From Tetrastigma voinierianum (Eukaryota; Streptophyta; Magnoliopsida; Vitales; Vitaceae): a stretch of 64,000 bases of DNA. The position numbers and the translations under genes were made by a program. The notes under the pieces are model-generated. The model was given only the letters and a program-made list of their open reading frames with translations. It was not told the DNA's origin and ran no database searches. Below, piece after piece: positions 11,815 to 23,379 of this stretch; the first letter of the stretch is position 1, and each line of letters starts with the position of its first letter. The stretch is from assembly GCA_016808115.1 (NCBI GenBank), contig JAEQBH010007368.1, positions 55,722 through 119,721 on the forward strand, given 5' to 3'.

Positions 11815-14309
11815 ACACGCCTAAACTCGAGGCCTTTTTTTTTTTTTTTGAACAAGAGTTTTCAAACAAAGGTATCAACACCTGCAATGCTGGCCATCGG
11901 ACAGTCCTGTCGCGGCACGAGTCTACGCATTGCGGTGCCTGGGTCACGCATTGTCGGGCTCGGCCATACAAGGTAGCATCGCCACCAAAAGACTTCATGT
12001 GCATGCCCAGCATGTCGCAGGCGTGCCCAACACTCGTCGCTGTGTAGCCTGGTCTATGGGTCGCGGATAAGAAACTCTCTGGCCGCACCCCGCAAACCCC
12101 GCTAGACATAAAAATCTTGTCTCGACAGAATGGTCCAAATTTGAAAACTCTATCGTGACACAAGGGGACCCATGTCGCGATCCAAACATCCTGTCCCAGC
12201 CCCACACCCTGTCGCAACACAAAATTTATATCGCAAAAAGGGCCAAAAATCTCTGTCACGACAAAAAAAGCCTCTATCGCGACCCAAACCTCCTAGTATG
12301 CCCCTATTGTGACACGGAGATCCCTATCGTGACATAGGGCTAGAAAAACCATGTCGCAACAAAATTCTTCACGCGACGTAGGACTCCAAACGCAGCCTCT
12401 CTGTGGGTCCTCCTACACCTCCAGCTTTCCTTTTTTTCTTCCTTTCACACACCCTAACCTCAACACACAATAGCCTTTTTATTACAAGGGCAAATATGAA
12501 ACCTAGAAACTAGCCAAAAATGTATTGAAATGAGTTTAATTACAACTCGTTCTTTTACATAACAAACTACGCTTCAATTCGAAATTTATCGGGCTTTTCA
12601 CCACTAAGGTCTTGGATGAGTTTCATCCCCCGGTGTACCTCCAGTGCCTGAAAATATTTTCCCACAATGGGGTGATCAATGCCCAGTAGATGTATTTTCC
12701 TACAAGGGTTACTCCCCACCTAAATGCACATGCAATGACACACACACACACACACATCATACCACATTCTATACAGAAAATACAATGATAAATGGAATAT
12801 ATCATGTCATGCATGAGATGAGACTCCTCATGCCCACAACCCGAGTTCTGACCGACTCCCTCACACACACTAATGCCAGTGTGAAACCAGTCATTAGTGT
12901 TTCACCCAACGACTTAACCCATTGGAAAACCTCCAATATTTGTTTAATTTTACCAAATCCCGTGTATTATTATGGGCCACATCATTTTTCGAGGTCACAC
13001 CGCAGGATCGTCGTATGCCTTCCAACATTTTTACGGGCTTTCACCGCCGGTGATCATGTCTAACTGCATATAAATTTGGGTCTTTCACCCCGGGTGGGGG
13101 ACTACCCCATCTGCTACGCCCAAACACGGTGATTTGAGTATTTATTCTTGTTTTATACAACCGTGAGTCTTGATTTTAGACGTTGTCCCATTTCCGAGCT
13201 CAACATACATTCATCAAGAATGGTGAATAACAGTACCATGCACCCACACCCAACTCGACGCAATGTTACCGTGCACATGACATGCAATTATGCCATTTCA
13301 TTCATACAACATTCATGATTCATGAACAATTATATTTTTCTACAATATAATTTACATCATCAAACAATCCATGCTAATACATCAATTGAGCATATAACCA
13401 CATGATTTTCACACGAACATATGTTATTCACTCTTAGCAATACACACCAAACTGTACACATGGACAGTCCGAAAATTAGTCTCATAATCTAGCTCCGAAC
13501 TGTCCGAAAACAGTCCCGAAATTTCGGTTCCGGACTGTCTAAAAACAACCCCGAAAATCCAGCCCCGGACTGTCAAAAAACAGTCCTAAAGTCCAACATT
13601 TAGTCCTAAATCTTTGGAACTGAAACGTACAGCCAATACAACCCCAAACACCTTAACCATTTGAATGGCTCTTAGACAAGAATTAAACCGAATAGAAGAA
13701 AAACCCCTACCTCTCGGAGCTTGACGAAAATCCCAGATTTTGGTCTCTGTGCGAAGCCCTCTTCACGTGGACAAACTTTACATCTTGCTCAGATGAAAGT
13801 CGACGGTCTGATCACCGTTAAATCTAGAGATAAGGTGGAGCTTCTCTCTCCTCCTTCTTCTTCTTTCTCTTTCTTTTCCCTCCAACTTCCTCTCCCCCAC
13901 CGAAATTTGGTCCAACTTGGTCAAGTGGGATGTCCTCTTTGCCACATGTCACTCTCTCATTGGTTCACTCTTCCTAACCTTATCTTCTTATCCACTCATT
14001 TAGATTTCCTCCCTATCAATTTATGACATATGGCTATCCTTGGAATTTTGTTTGACTTACCTCACCATTTGACACACGGCCCAAAGGCGAGCCATACAAT
14101 CCGCGCCATATGTCACTTGGCTAGCCTCAAAAACGTGAAATTCTATCCGCCCCTAATTCAACGAAATTTACCAGTAAATTGGGATTTCACGAGACGATTC
14201 CAACAATGAAGTCTGTTTCATCATCCGATATCTAGAAAAATTCCGGATTTTCAACCGAAATTACAGTTTTTACCCTTTTTAGAAAAATTGAATTTTGTCG
14301 AGTTTTACA
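11815..14309 (-). repeat. 3' LTR of Tekay-type element
   Basis: About 2,495 bp, aligned along its full length with 19,268-21,767; long shared blocks lie at 13,200-13,430, 13,850-14,030 and 14,200-14,309. The TCGCGA array at 12,110-12,380 is more decayed than in the other LTR. Left boundary is judged from where the copia protein stops. Confidence 0.85.
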
Positions 14310-14322
14310 TTCTTCTCCCGAC
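14310..14322 (-). other. Polypurine tract
   Basis: The minus strand reads GTCGGGAGAAGAA directly before the 3' LTR start TGTAAAAC. Position and purine content match the plus-strand DNA primer of retrotransposons. Confidence 0.75.
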
Positions 14323-14439
14323 AAAATTCCACACACATTCACATCAAATCACATGCATATGCAATGTACACAACCTCCTGCATGTAAATTAGTCATTTAA
14401 TTACTAACGACTAAACCACGTACTTTTATCCCTAAACAA

Positions 14440-14740
14440 GAATGGATAAGTGGCCTGCATCGTGTCCTCGTGCTCCCACGTTGCCTCCTACACTGCTCGA
14501 TGTTGCCACAACACCTTCACTAGCCTCACGGTCTTACGTCGCAAAACTTGATCCCGACTATCCAAAATACGCACTGGTCCCTCCTCGAAGGTCCCATCTG
14601 TATCAACAACAATCTCTCCCAGTCCACTACATGAGCTGGATCTAGAGTGTACTTCCAGAGCATGGAGACGTGGAACACCTCATGAACGCCAGAAAAGCTC
14701 AGCAGTAATGCTAACCAATATGCAATTGTGCCCACCCTCT
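14440..14740 (-). pseudogene. Integrase C-terminal region with chromodomain
   Basis: 14,735-14,560 reads GVHEVFHVSMLWKYTLDPAH then VVDWERL, the lead-in found in chromoviruses. At about 14,520-14,440, in a different frame, a VKVLWQH-like and an EATWEHEDTM-like block follow, which is the chromodomain core. Chromodomains target chromovirus integration to heterochromatin (known for the family). It supports the Tekay/Del assignment. Confidence 0.75.
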
Positions 14741-14762
14741 TGAGTATCTCGAAGGGCCTGAT

Positions 14763-15856
14763 TTACCTAGGCTCTAGCTTCCCCCACTTGCCGAACCTGA
14801 CCACTCCTCTCTTAGGCATCACCTTCAAGAAGACGTGATCACCCACCAAAAATCTGCAGGTTGACGCCAAGCACGCTGCATCCTTATATCGGCTTTGAGC
14901 CGTAAGAAGATGCTTTCTTATCAAATCCACCTTCGCAGAGGTGCCTCTAATCAGATTCAAACTAGTGATGGAACACTCTCCCACTTCATCCACACTGAAT
15001 CTGGTGACGGGCCTCCCATATAAAGCCCTTAGGTGCCATCCGTATACTCGCTTAATAACCGTTGTCAGAAGTAACTCCACTAAGGGTAAGTGCTCCTCCC
15101 AGCTACCCTAAGATCTAGGACACATGCGCACAACATGTCTTCTAAAACCTAGATGGTACTCTCCGACTGACCATCTGTTTATGGGTGAAAAGCAGTGCTC
15201 ATCATCAATCGTGTCCCCATGGCCTTCTAGAAGCTCTTCTAAAAGTGTGTCGTAAATCTGGGGTCTCTATCCGATACTATGGAGACTAGCACTCTATGTA
15301 ACTGGACAATATCTCTAATCCGCATAATTCCTCTAGTGTGAAGGTCATCCGCACTGCTAGAAAATGTGCCGACTTAGTGAGCCGGTCCACTATCACCCAT
15401 ACCGTGTCATGCCTCCACGATGTCCATGGCAAGTGGGTCACAAAGTCCATCGTGATGTGCTCCCACTTCCACTTAGCTACCTCTAATGGCTGGAGTAGCC
15501 CTGCTGGCTTATGATGCTCAGTCTTTACCTGCTGGCATATGAGACATCGTTGAATAAAATCTCCAACGTGTCACTTCATTCCACTCCAGTCATGCTGGTG
15601 ACGAAGATCATGGTACATCTTCGCGTCAAATCGGACGCACAAAGAAAATCCAGAGAACAATGGAACTCCCAAGGATCTCCTCTCTCAAATCAATCAGGGA
15701 ACCACAAATTCTATCCCCTATACCAAAGACTACCATAAGGTGCGAATGGCCCAAATTTTCATATTTGTACGAATGTATCTTGTCCTCGATGGATACCATC
15801 TCTAAGATCCCGCCCCAAAGGACTCCAATCACTCCGCCAGAGTGAAGGCGTGAGCT
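14763..15856 (-). pseudogene. int: Tekay-type integrase relic
   Basis: Inserts the cDNA into the genome in functional relatives. Readable with frame changes: zinc-binding region with CLICQQVKTEHHKPAGLLQP near 15,540-15,480, catalytic core WEHITMDFV...DTVWVIVDRLTKSAHF near 15,450-15,360 containing the first acidic residue, and a C-terminal piece 15,080-14,763 with ALYGRPVTRF, LLTAQSRYK and VGDHVFLKV...RGVVRFGKWGKL. This last module is the GPY/F-type region of Ty3/gypsy integrases. Not functional. Confidence 0.85.
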
Positions 15857-16560
15857 TCACAAGACTCCCCAACATACCCTAAGCCCGATCATCAGACCGT
15901 GAACCGAACTACCCTTACAGTCCTCGTTATCCCGCTTACTCCCGAAGGCTACATTAGCTAGTACTCCCTGTGACTTCCGAATGAGTGCATCAGCCACCAC
16001 ATTTGCCTTACCAGGATAGTAATGCGAAGTGAAGTTATAGTCCTCTAAGAACTTCATCTATTTGCGTTGCCTCATGTTGAGGTCACGCTGCGTAAAGATA
16101 TACTTCAGACTTTTGTGGTCTGAAAACACCTTAAACTGCTCGCCATACAAATAGTGGCGTCATATCTTTAAGGCCAAGACTACAACTACTAAATCCATGT
16201 CATGTGTGGGGTAATTCCGCTCATGATTCTTCAACTCGGCTGAACCATAGTTAACATCCTCCCGACCGTGATCAAAAACGCATCCCATCCGTCTTTTCGA
16301 GGCATCACAATACACTATGTACCTTGTCCCGCCTTCCGACTAACGAATAGAGCCGGCGCAAGTCTCCTTTTCAATTCCAAGAATGCCTTGTCACACGGGT
16401 CATCCCACTCAGACCACTCCTTCCGAGTCAACCTCATTGGCGATGCCGCTACTCTGGGAGAAATCCCCGACGAACCTCCCTGTGAGGTATCCTCGCCAAT
16501 CTCAAGAAACCACGCATTCAAAGATCGACTTCAAATTCTCCCAATCCTCATCACGGCCTC
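15857..16560 (-). pseudogene. pol: Tekay-type RNase H relic
   Basis: Carries MRLTRKEWSEWDDPCDKAF then LELKRRLAPALF (16,440-16,340), the connection to RNase H, and FLEDYNFTSHYYPGKANVVA with DAL (16,055-15,985), the C-terminal end of the RNase H domain in gypsy elements. The middle is interrupted by stops. Confidence 0.8.
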
Positions 16561-16659
16561 AACCTTCTCGGGGTCCACTGACATGCCTAAAGCTGACACT
16601 ACGCGCCCCAAGAATTTCACCTCAATAAGCTAAAACTCGTGACTTACCGAATTGGGCAA

Positions 16660-17410
16660 AACAACCGACGGTCTCTCAAGAGTCAGAACGACCCCTCAAT
16701 AATCCCTCATGCTCCTCTCGCACCGGGAGTAGATCAAAATATCGCCAACGAAGACCACTAAAACCGGGTCTCAAGAGCCAAACGACCTCAAATGATCCCC
16801 TCATGCCCTCCTCGACTAGGAGTAGATTAAAATGTCAGCCAACAAAGCACCACTACGTGACCAGATGCAAATAGGGTCGAATAATTCTATGCACGATCCA
16901 TGAATGTTGCTAGTGCATTCGTAAATCCAAAGGGCATCATCGTGAACTTGAAATGCCCGTACTGCATCCTAAATGTCGTCTTAGGGATATCTGCCTTCCT
17001 AACCTGATGGTAACCGGTATAAAGGTCTATCTTGGAGTAGACTCGTGCACCTCTTAGCTGATCAAACAAGTCATCAATCCTCGGTAGTGGATACTGATTC
17101 TTGATCGTGACCTTTTTCAACTGTCGATAGTCAAAGCACAGTTGAAGGGTCTTGTCCTTCTTCTTTACAAACAGAACCGGAGCGTCCCATGGTGAAGTGT
17201 TCGGTCTAATGAAACCCTTGTCCAACAATTCCTACAATTGGACCTTAAGTTCATACAACTCAACCAGTGCCATCCTATGAGGAGTCATAGAAATGAGAGA
17301 CGTACCAGGGTGTAACTCAATGACAAAGTCTACATCCCTGTGCAGAGGTAATCCTGGTAGCTCATCCGGAAAAACATCCTCATACTCGCAAACCATCCGA
17401 GGTGCAATTC
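16660..17410 (-). pseudogene. pol: Tekay-type reverse transcriptase relic
   Basis: RNA-dependent DNA polymerase of the element. The best piece (17,228-16,887, 113 residues) has LDKGFIRPNTSPWDAPVLFV, FDYRQLKKVTIKNQYPLPRI, DDLFDQLRGARVYSKIDL and MPFGFTNALATFM, the conserved blocks 1-4. Upstream to 17,410 the lead-in (EDVFPDELPGLPLHRD, then ISMTPHRMALVELYELK) is readable in other frames. The catalytic box appears as VFVGDIL instead of YVDD-like, and a ~95-bp segment around it is present twice (16,676-16,768 and about 16,772-16,862). Inactive. Confidence 0.88.
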
Positions 17411-17499
17411 GAACTCGTCTCCCTCATCCTCTGGGGTGGTAAGGCTCAAGGCCAACCCATCAACTGTCCACTCCACCTAGAGTCGTGCACGGTCTGGGG

Positions 17500-17800
17500 T
17501 CAAGCATCATGCTTCTCCCCTTGAAAAGTCACACGAATGTCATCCCGTGTGTAAGCAGTAATCCTCCTACTATCACAATCAATGACAACTCGATGTGCCG
17601 TCAACCAATCCATGCCAAGAATGACATCAAAATCTGATATGTCCATCACCCGAAGGTCCACCATCAGCAGGATCCCAGAGATCTCTAACTCACAATCCCG
17701 ACACATATTCGATCAATCCTCACCCTAGTCACTGGAGAACTCACATGTAACCCGCCTTCTAAGGTCTCACCTCTAAGCCCAAACATCCACACTGGGATGC
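17500..17800 (-). pseudogene. pro: Tekay-type aspartic protease relic
   Basis: A 68-residue open stretch reads VDLRVMDISDFDVILGMDWL followed by RRITAYTRDDIRVTFQGEKH. The DFDVILGMDWL block is the conserved C-terminal half of gypsy retropepsins. The catalytic Asp-Ser/Thr-Gly upstream is not clean in this copy. It sits between gag and reverse transcriptase as expected. Confidence 0.8.
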
Positions 17801-17949
17801 AAAGAATAAAAGAATGCAATGCACTAGAATCTAAACATCTTGCTCATAGTTTGTGATAATAGAAACATAACTTTGCATGACCGACGGGGTCCGTCGGCCT
17901 CGCCTAAGTGGGTACGATGCAGGTGACACGTCCCCAGTCCCTAAAGTCC

Positions 17950-18935
17950 GGACCTGTGAGCCCTGCCCTCGACCTCAACCTATACCCCGTCTCTTTCGTC
18001 ACCTCGCTGCAGCAGGCGCGCCAGACCGCACTCCCGGGACTCGGGAGGATACCTCTAGCCCCTCACTGAGGGCGCAGAAGAAACAAACCGTGTTTGTGCC
18101 TCGCCCTCTCATGACTGACTCGCGATGTCCTAAAACCCCGATCCCGCTCTCGAGGGTAATACCGCCAGATGCCGCGATGATGACGTAAATAACATGTCAT
18201 CCGGCCCCGACCGACCGAAGCTCCCGATACGGCTCCTCGCCTTGATGATCGCGCCGCCCTGAAATCCCCGGAACTAGGAAGCTTCGCTTCTTTCCCGATC
18301 CGGAAGAAGATTGGTCCTCTTTCCTCTTGCCACTAGCACCTACATCAAAAGTGCTCCATGCATCATCTATCTCTCTATGGCCACAATGTCCCGACCATGG
18401 GAGTCCATGTCTCAGGGGAGGAATCCCGCCAATCTCGCCCGACTAGACAACTTCAGACCATCCTCAAACTTCCTCGCCTTGGCTATATCAGTGGCCACAT
18501 AGTCATCCCCGAGGCATGCCAACTCAATGAATTCACTACATTCCAACACAAATATGTTCCCTCGCTTCACCAAGGAACTCCCCGGGCTTTTTGTACATGC
18601 CTAGCGACGCCGAGAGAAAACTTCCATGAAGAGTCTCGAACTCTCCTCATGTCATCGTCTCCAAATCCCGTGAGACCTTAACCCAATCCCACCGTATCTG
18701 GGATTCACCCTCTAGCCGAAATGTATGCCATGCCCATGCGATCAGTTGCAATCTCCATAGCCTCTAAAATCCTATACCCGACTTTAACCAATGATCGCCT
18801 ACCATCATCCCTCCCCATGCTTTGGAGATGATGTGCTATAAATCGTTGGAGGTTACTTGGCCCTCCTTGACCCCCAACTGCACTAGCCTTTGCAATGGAA
18901 ATAGCTGCAACACCCATGGCCTCCACAAAGGCCTT
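17950..18935 (-). pseudogene. gag: Tekay-type gag relic
   Basis: Minus-strand pieces resemble the gag N-terminus of Tekay elements: an LQRFIAHHLQSM stretch followed by EAMEIATDRM (18,860-18,740). The remainder down to 17,950 is in several frames. A clear CCHC zinc knuckle could not be read. Stops and indels exclude a functional capsid. Confidence 0.6.
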
Positions 18936-19251
18936 CTAATCAAAAAAATGTGGTGCCTAGATAGCACCTCGTGGACAACCTCTACGTCCTCTTCCTGCGC
19001 TACATTCACACATGACAAATGGCGCTTAGAAAAAACTAATTAGCAATGCATATGCCATTACTAATACATTTCATCATATTCCATTTGTTTTTCTGAACCC
19101 CTAAGGTTATGTTTCTAACCCTTGTGTTCCATATACAATCTACCATGTATATAATTCATGCAATCACAATCAAGTAGAAAACCACGATAATGTAAAATGC
19201 ATGCATGATCTAAACCCATGCCCAACGAGTCTTAGGTATTCATATACCTAA

Positions 19252-19263
19252 GCTCTGATACCA
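19252..19263 (-). other. Primer binding site, initiator Met tRNA
   Basis: Minus strand TGGTATCAGAGC, an exact 12-base complement of the 3' end of plant initiator Met tRNA, a few bases beyond the 5' LTR. This is the usual primer site of chromoviruses and fixes the orientation. Confidence 0.9.
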
Positions 19264-19267
19264 AGCC

Positions 19268-21767
19268 GTGATGCCCCAAATCCCGGGGATCTTTTTTTTT
19301 TTTTAACAATGTTTCAAAGAAAAGTGAACACAAGGTAATCATTGCCACCGGACAAGTCTATCGCACGCAGCCGCACGCGCCAGGAGCTTGGGGTCGCAGG
19401 CAAGAAGCGCTGCCGGGGTCGCATGCACATCACCGCTGGTGCGTGCTCATGCGCACGCCCAGCGCTCTATCACACATGCAGGCCGGTCTCAGGGGTCACG
19501 ATAGAAACTCTCACAGAACACCACTCCCCGCAAACCCTTCGGCCGCAACCGGGAATGGCCCACCTTTAAAAAATTTGTCGCGACACAAAGGGACCCTTGT
19601 CGCGACCCAAACACCCTGTCCCAGCCCCACACCCTGTCGCGACACAAAATTTCTATCGCGACACAAGGCCAAAAATCTCTATCGCAACGGAGAAAGCCTT
19701 TATCGTGACCTAAACCGCCCAGTATGCCTAGGAACCCTATCGCGACACAGAGATCCCTATGGCGAAACAGTACGAGAAACCCTGGCCACGATAGAAATCC
19801 CTCTCCAGAGCGACAGAGGGACCCAAATTCCGGGGCAAGAGCTCGGGTTCTCCCCGCACTTAGTTTTCCCTTTATTCCATCCTTCAATACACCCGATCTC
19901 AACACACAATAGCCTTTTATTACAAGGGCAACATGAAACATGGAAAACTAGCCAAAATGTATTGAAATAAGTTTAATTACAACTCTGTTCTTTTTACATA
20001 ACAAAACTGGGTTTTCCACCCGAAATTTACAAAATACAAAACAAAGCCAAATCTGGATTTTTCTTCACCGCTAAGGTCTTGGATGCGTTCCATCCCCTAG
20101 AGATGTATTTTCTCACGATAAGGTGAGAAATGCCCATTAGATGTATTTTCCTACAAGGGTTACTCCCCACCTAAATGCACATGCAATGGCACACACACGC
20201 CATACCACATTAAATACAGAAATACAATCATAAATGGAATATATCATGTCATGAATGAGATGAAACTCCTCATGCCCACAACCCGAGTCCTGGCCGACTC
20301 CCTCACACACACTAATGCCAGTGTGAAACCAGTCATTAGCGTTTCACCCAACAATTTAACCCATTGGACAACCTCCAATATTTATTTAAGTTTACCAAAT
20401 CCCGTGTATTATTTATGGGCCACATCATTTTCTATAATACGATCGCCGTATTTCTTCAACATTTTTACAGGTTTTCACCGCCGGTGATCATGTCTAACCG
20501 CATATAAATTTGGGTCTTTCACCCTGTGGGGGACTACCCCATCTTGCTACGCCCAAACACGGGTGATTTATATTTATTCTTGTTTTATACAACCGTGAGT
20601 CTTGATTTTAGACGTTGTCCCATTTCCGAGCTCACCATACATTCATCAAGAATGGTGAATAACAGTACCATGCACCCACACCCAACTCGACGCAATGTTA
20701 CCGTGCACATGACTTGCAATTATGCCATTTCATTCATACAACATTCATGATTCATGAACAATTATATTTTTCTACAATATAATTCACATCATCAAACAAT
20801 CCATGCTAATACATCAGTTGAGCATATAACCACATGATTTTCACACGAACATATGTTATTCACTTTTAGCAATACACACTGGGCCTGTACACATGGACAA
20901 ATCCAAAATCGGGCCTCATATCCAAATTTCTCCAGACTGTCCGAAAACAGTCCCGGAATTTCGATTCCAGAGTGTCCAAAAAAAGCCTCGAAAATCCATC
21001 CCCTGACCGGGTCCGAAAAATAGTCCCAGTCTCCAGCGATTCAGAATCCCAATCTTTTGAACTTAAATGCACGACCGATCTGGCCCTAAACACCTCAACT
21101 ATTTAAATGGCTCTTAGACAAAAATTAAACCAAGTATGAGAAAAACCCCTACCTCTTGGAGCTTGGCTAAAATCCCGTATTTTCGGCTCATGCCCCCTGG
21201 TCAGACACTGAACTTTACCTCTGGTTCGACGTAAAGTCGATGGTCCGATCACACAACCCAGAGAAAATGTGGAGCTTCTCTCTCCTCCTCTTCTTCTCTC
21301 TCTTATCTCTCTCTTTCTTTTCCCTCCAATTTCCTCTCCCCCACCGAAATTTGGTCCAACTTGGTCAAGTGGGATGTCCTCTTTGCCACATGTCACTCCC
21401 TCATTGGTTCACTCTTCCTAACCTTTTCTTCTTATCCGCTCATTTGGATTTCCTCCCTATCAATTCATGACACATGGCCATCCTTGGACTTTTGTTTGAC
21501 TTGCCTCACCATTTGACACATGGCCTAGTGTGAGCCATGCAACCAAGTGCCATGTGTCACTTGCTAACCTCGGTGCCTCGAAAAATGTGAAATTCTACTG
21601 CCCCTAATTCGACTTTAAATTCCTCGACTCAGTAGCTAGATTCTCATGTGATTTATCTAAACGATGAAGTCCGTTTTATCATCCGAGATCTAGAAAAATT
21701 CTGGATTTTCAACCGAAATTACCATTTTTACCCTTTTTAGAAAAATTGAATTTTCTTGGGTTTTACA
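19268..21767 (-). repeat. 5' LTR of Tekay-type element
   Basis: About 2,500 bp. The plus-strand left end reads TGATGCCCCAAATCCCGGGG, next to the primer site; the right end is TTTTACA at 21,767, after which copia integrase resumes. It includes an A/T-homopolymer near the end and the TCGCGA array at 19,575-19,800. Confidence 0.85.
19575..19810. repeat. TCGCGA array in 5' LTR
   Basis: Five intact TCGCGA copies (context TATCGCGACACA or TGTCGCGACCCA) plus decayed ones (TCGTGA, TCGCAA), roughly every 20-40 bases. The partner array at 12,110-12,380 keeps only two intact copies. Same hexamer as the array at 0.8-1.8 kb in an otherwise dissimilar element. Confidence 0.65.
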
Positions 21768-22565
21768 TGTCTTACCAATTTTCTTGTATGGAATTCTATT
21801 TTGTAGATGACATGCAGACAATATGGCTTCACTCCACAGATTATCATGAGCTGAAGCACTAACAAGTAGAGAATTCATCATCTCTTTAAGAGTCCAATTA
21901 TTTCTTTCAACAACTCCGTTTGACTCAAGTGAATAAGGAGGAGTCACTTCATGAATTATTCCTTCCTTTTCACAATAATCATTTAAAGGGATGTATTTTC
22001 CCCTCTATCAGATATAATCCTTTTGATTTTCTTTATCGTTTATTCTCTACTTCATTTTATAAAGCAAGAACATGTCAAATGCTTCATTTTAATTTCTAAG
22101 CAAGTAAACTCTAGTGAACCTAGAATAATCATCAATGAAGGTCACATAGAATTTCTTACCTCCTCTAGTCATAGTTTGTTTTGAATCTCCTAGATCAGAA
22201 TGAATAAGTTCTACGCTTTGTTTCTTCTAGTCACAAGCCACATGTCTTTTTAGTTTGCTAAGAAGTGGCACATATTTGACATTTACTTAAGCCTGAATAA
22301 TCAATATTATTGATAAGGCATAGAGTTTACATTTTCTTAATATATCTACTACTCACATGTCTTAATCTAGCATGCCATATATCATAGGATGGTATGCCGA
22401 CAAACCTTGTTCGTGTGTGTCCATGTCTTTGATTGGGAAGCCTGTTTTCAATGGACAACAACCATGACACTCCATGCATATCGAGAGTGGAGTATATCCA
22501 TTCTTGCCAACATTTGAAATTCTGGCCAAAGAAGACCTCAATCCTAGAGATGTCTGGAAAGGGTT
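21768..22565 (-). pseudogene. copia gag / pre-integrase / integrase relic
   Basis: From the N-terminal side: gag start (IEVFFGQNFKCWQEWIYSTLDMHGV) near 22,560-22,450, then directly a pre-integrase motif (YDIWHARLRHVSSRYIKKM) near 22,390-22,330, then the integrase core with SDLGDSKQTMTRGGKKFYVTF followed by IDDYSRF (22,215-22,135), and VTPPYSLESNGVVERNNWTL (21,950-21,890) ending IPYKKIGKT. The jump from the gag N-terminus to pre-integrase means that most of gag and the protease are deleted. Several stops and frame changes are present. The Pro-Pro-Tyr-Ser...Glu-Ser-Asn-Gly motif carries the third acidic catalytic residue. Confidence 0.8.
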
Positions 22566-23379
22566 TACTACAAGAAAAAATGCAATTCTTGACATATATT
22601 ATCTTGACTTATGACAATATATGTCAGTATTGTGTATTTAAATTAGCAATTATGACATATACAACTTACTCGTGCCAATAATGACATACATAAAACTTGT
22701 TGTGTTGTTCCATGATTTGGGATGATGGAACCTTGACAAAAATTTAGTAAGTCACCATTAGTTAATATTTATATATGTCAAGGTAATGGGAAAAAAATAA
22801 TAACACATGAATTTATTGAATTTTATGCATTTAAAAAAACTCTATCCGTTTAAATGCATTGTACCTTGGATAATTAATATGTATAAAATTATAAGAGGGT
22901 CCCTTAATAAGATGTTTAATTTCCAAATTTATATATTTTTATAGAATAAAGACCTCTATGTTCAAATTTGGAACGATCTAACAAAACCACATTTTAGATT
23001 TTCAAAGGAATAATTTTTTTTCTTACTTTTATGTTTAAAAACAAAATGGTGACTCCAACTCAAATGAATAAATACAAACTAAAATTTCAGATAAATATAA
23101 ATCAATTTTAAAATAATAAATAATTTATAAAATATAAATTAAATTGGATAAAATAAAATTAGGTTCAAAGTCAAATTATGTGACCAAACTCATACATCTC
23201 AAATTTTGAATTGAAATAACTAATTTTAGAAACATTAGTTTTGCAAAAGATTAAATAATGATTACTTTCTATAAAAAAAAAAAAAACACTTGGTATTTAA
23301 GAAGTGGACTTTTGGCTGAAGTTTTGATTTTTAAATTTTGTTTCAAAATATTCTTTCTAGATGTTGGATGTCCAAATTA

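Larger units (their letters stand above)
11815..21767 (-). mobile_element. Tekay-type Ty3/gypsy chromovirus, nested in copia
   Basis: All parts of a full element are present in order on the minus strand: 5' LTR (21,767-19,268), primer binding site for initiator Met tRNA (19,252-19,263), gag, protease, reverse transcriptase, RNase H, integrase, chromodomain, polypurine tract (rc of 14,310-14,322) and 3' LTR (14,309-11,815). LTRs start TGTAAAAC on the minus strand. Flanks TGTAT (11,810-11,814) and TGTCT (21,768-21,772) match at four of five bases and fit a 5-bp target duplication in the copia integrase gene. Long LTRs and a C-terminal chromodomain point to the Tekay/Del branch. Every reading frame has stops or indels, so the copy is dead. 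Confidence 0.88.

Noticed and set aside
14440..18935. Possible endogenous pararetrovirus
   Set aside because: Integrase, chromodomain, LTRs, Met-tRNA primer site and polypurine tract identify a Ty3/gypsy chromovirus; no movement protein or viral coat motif was seen.
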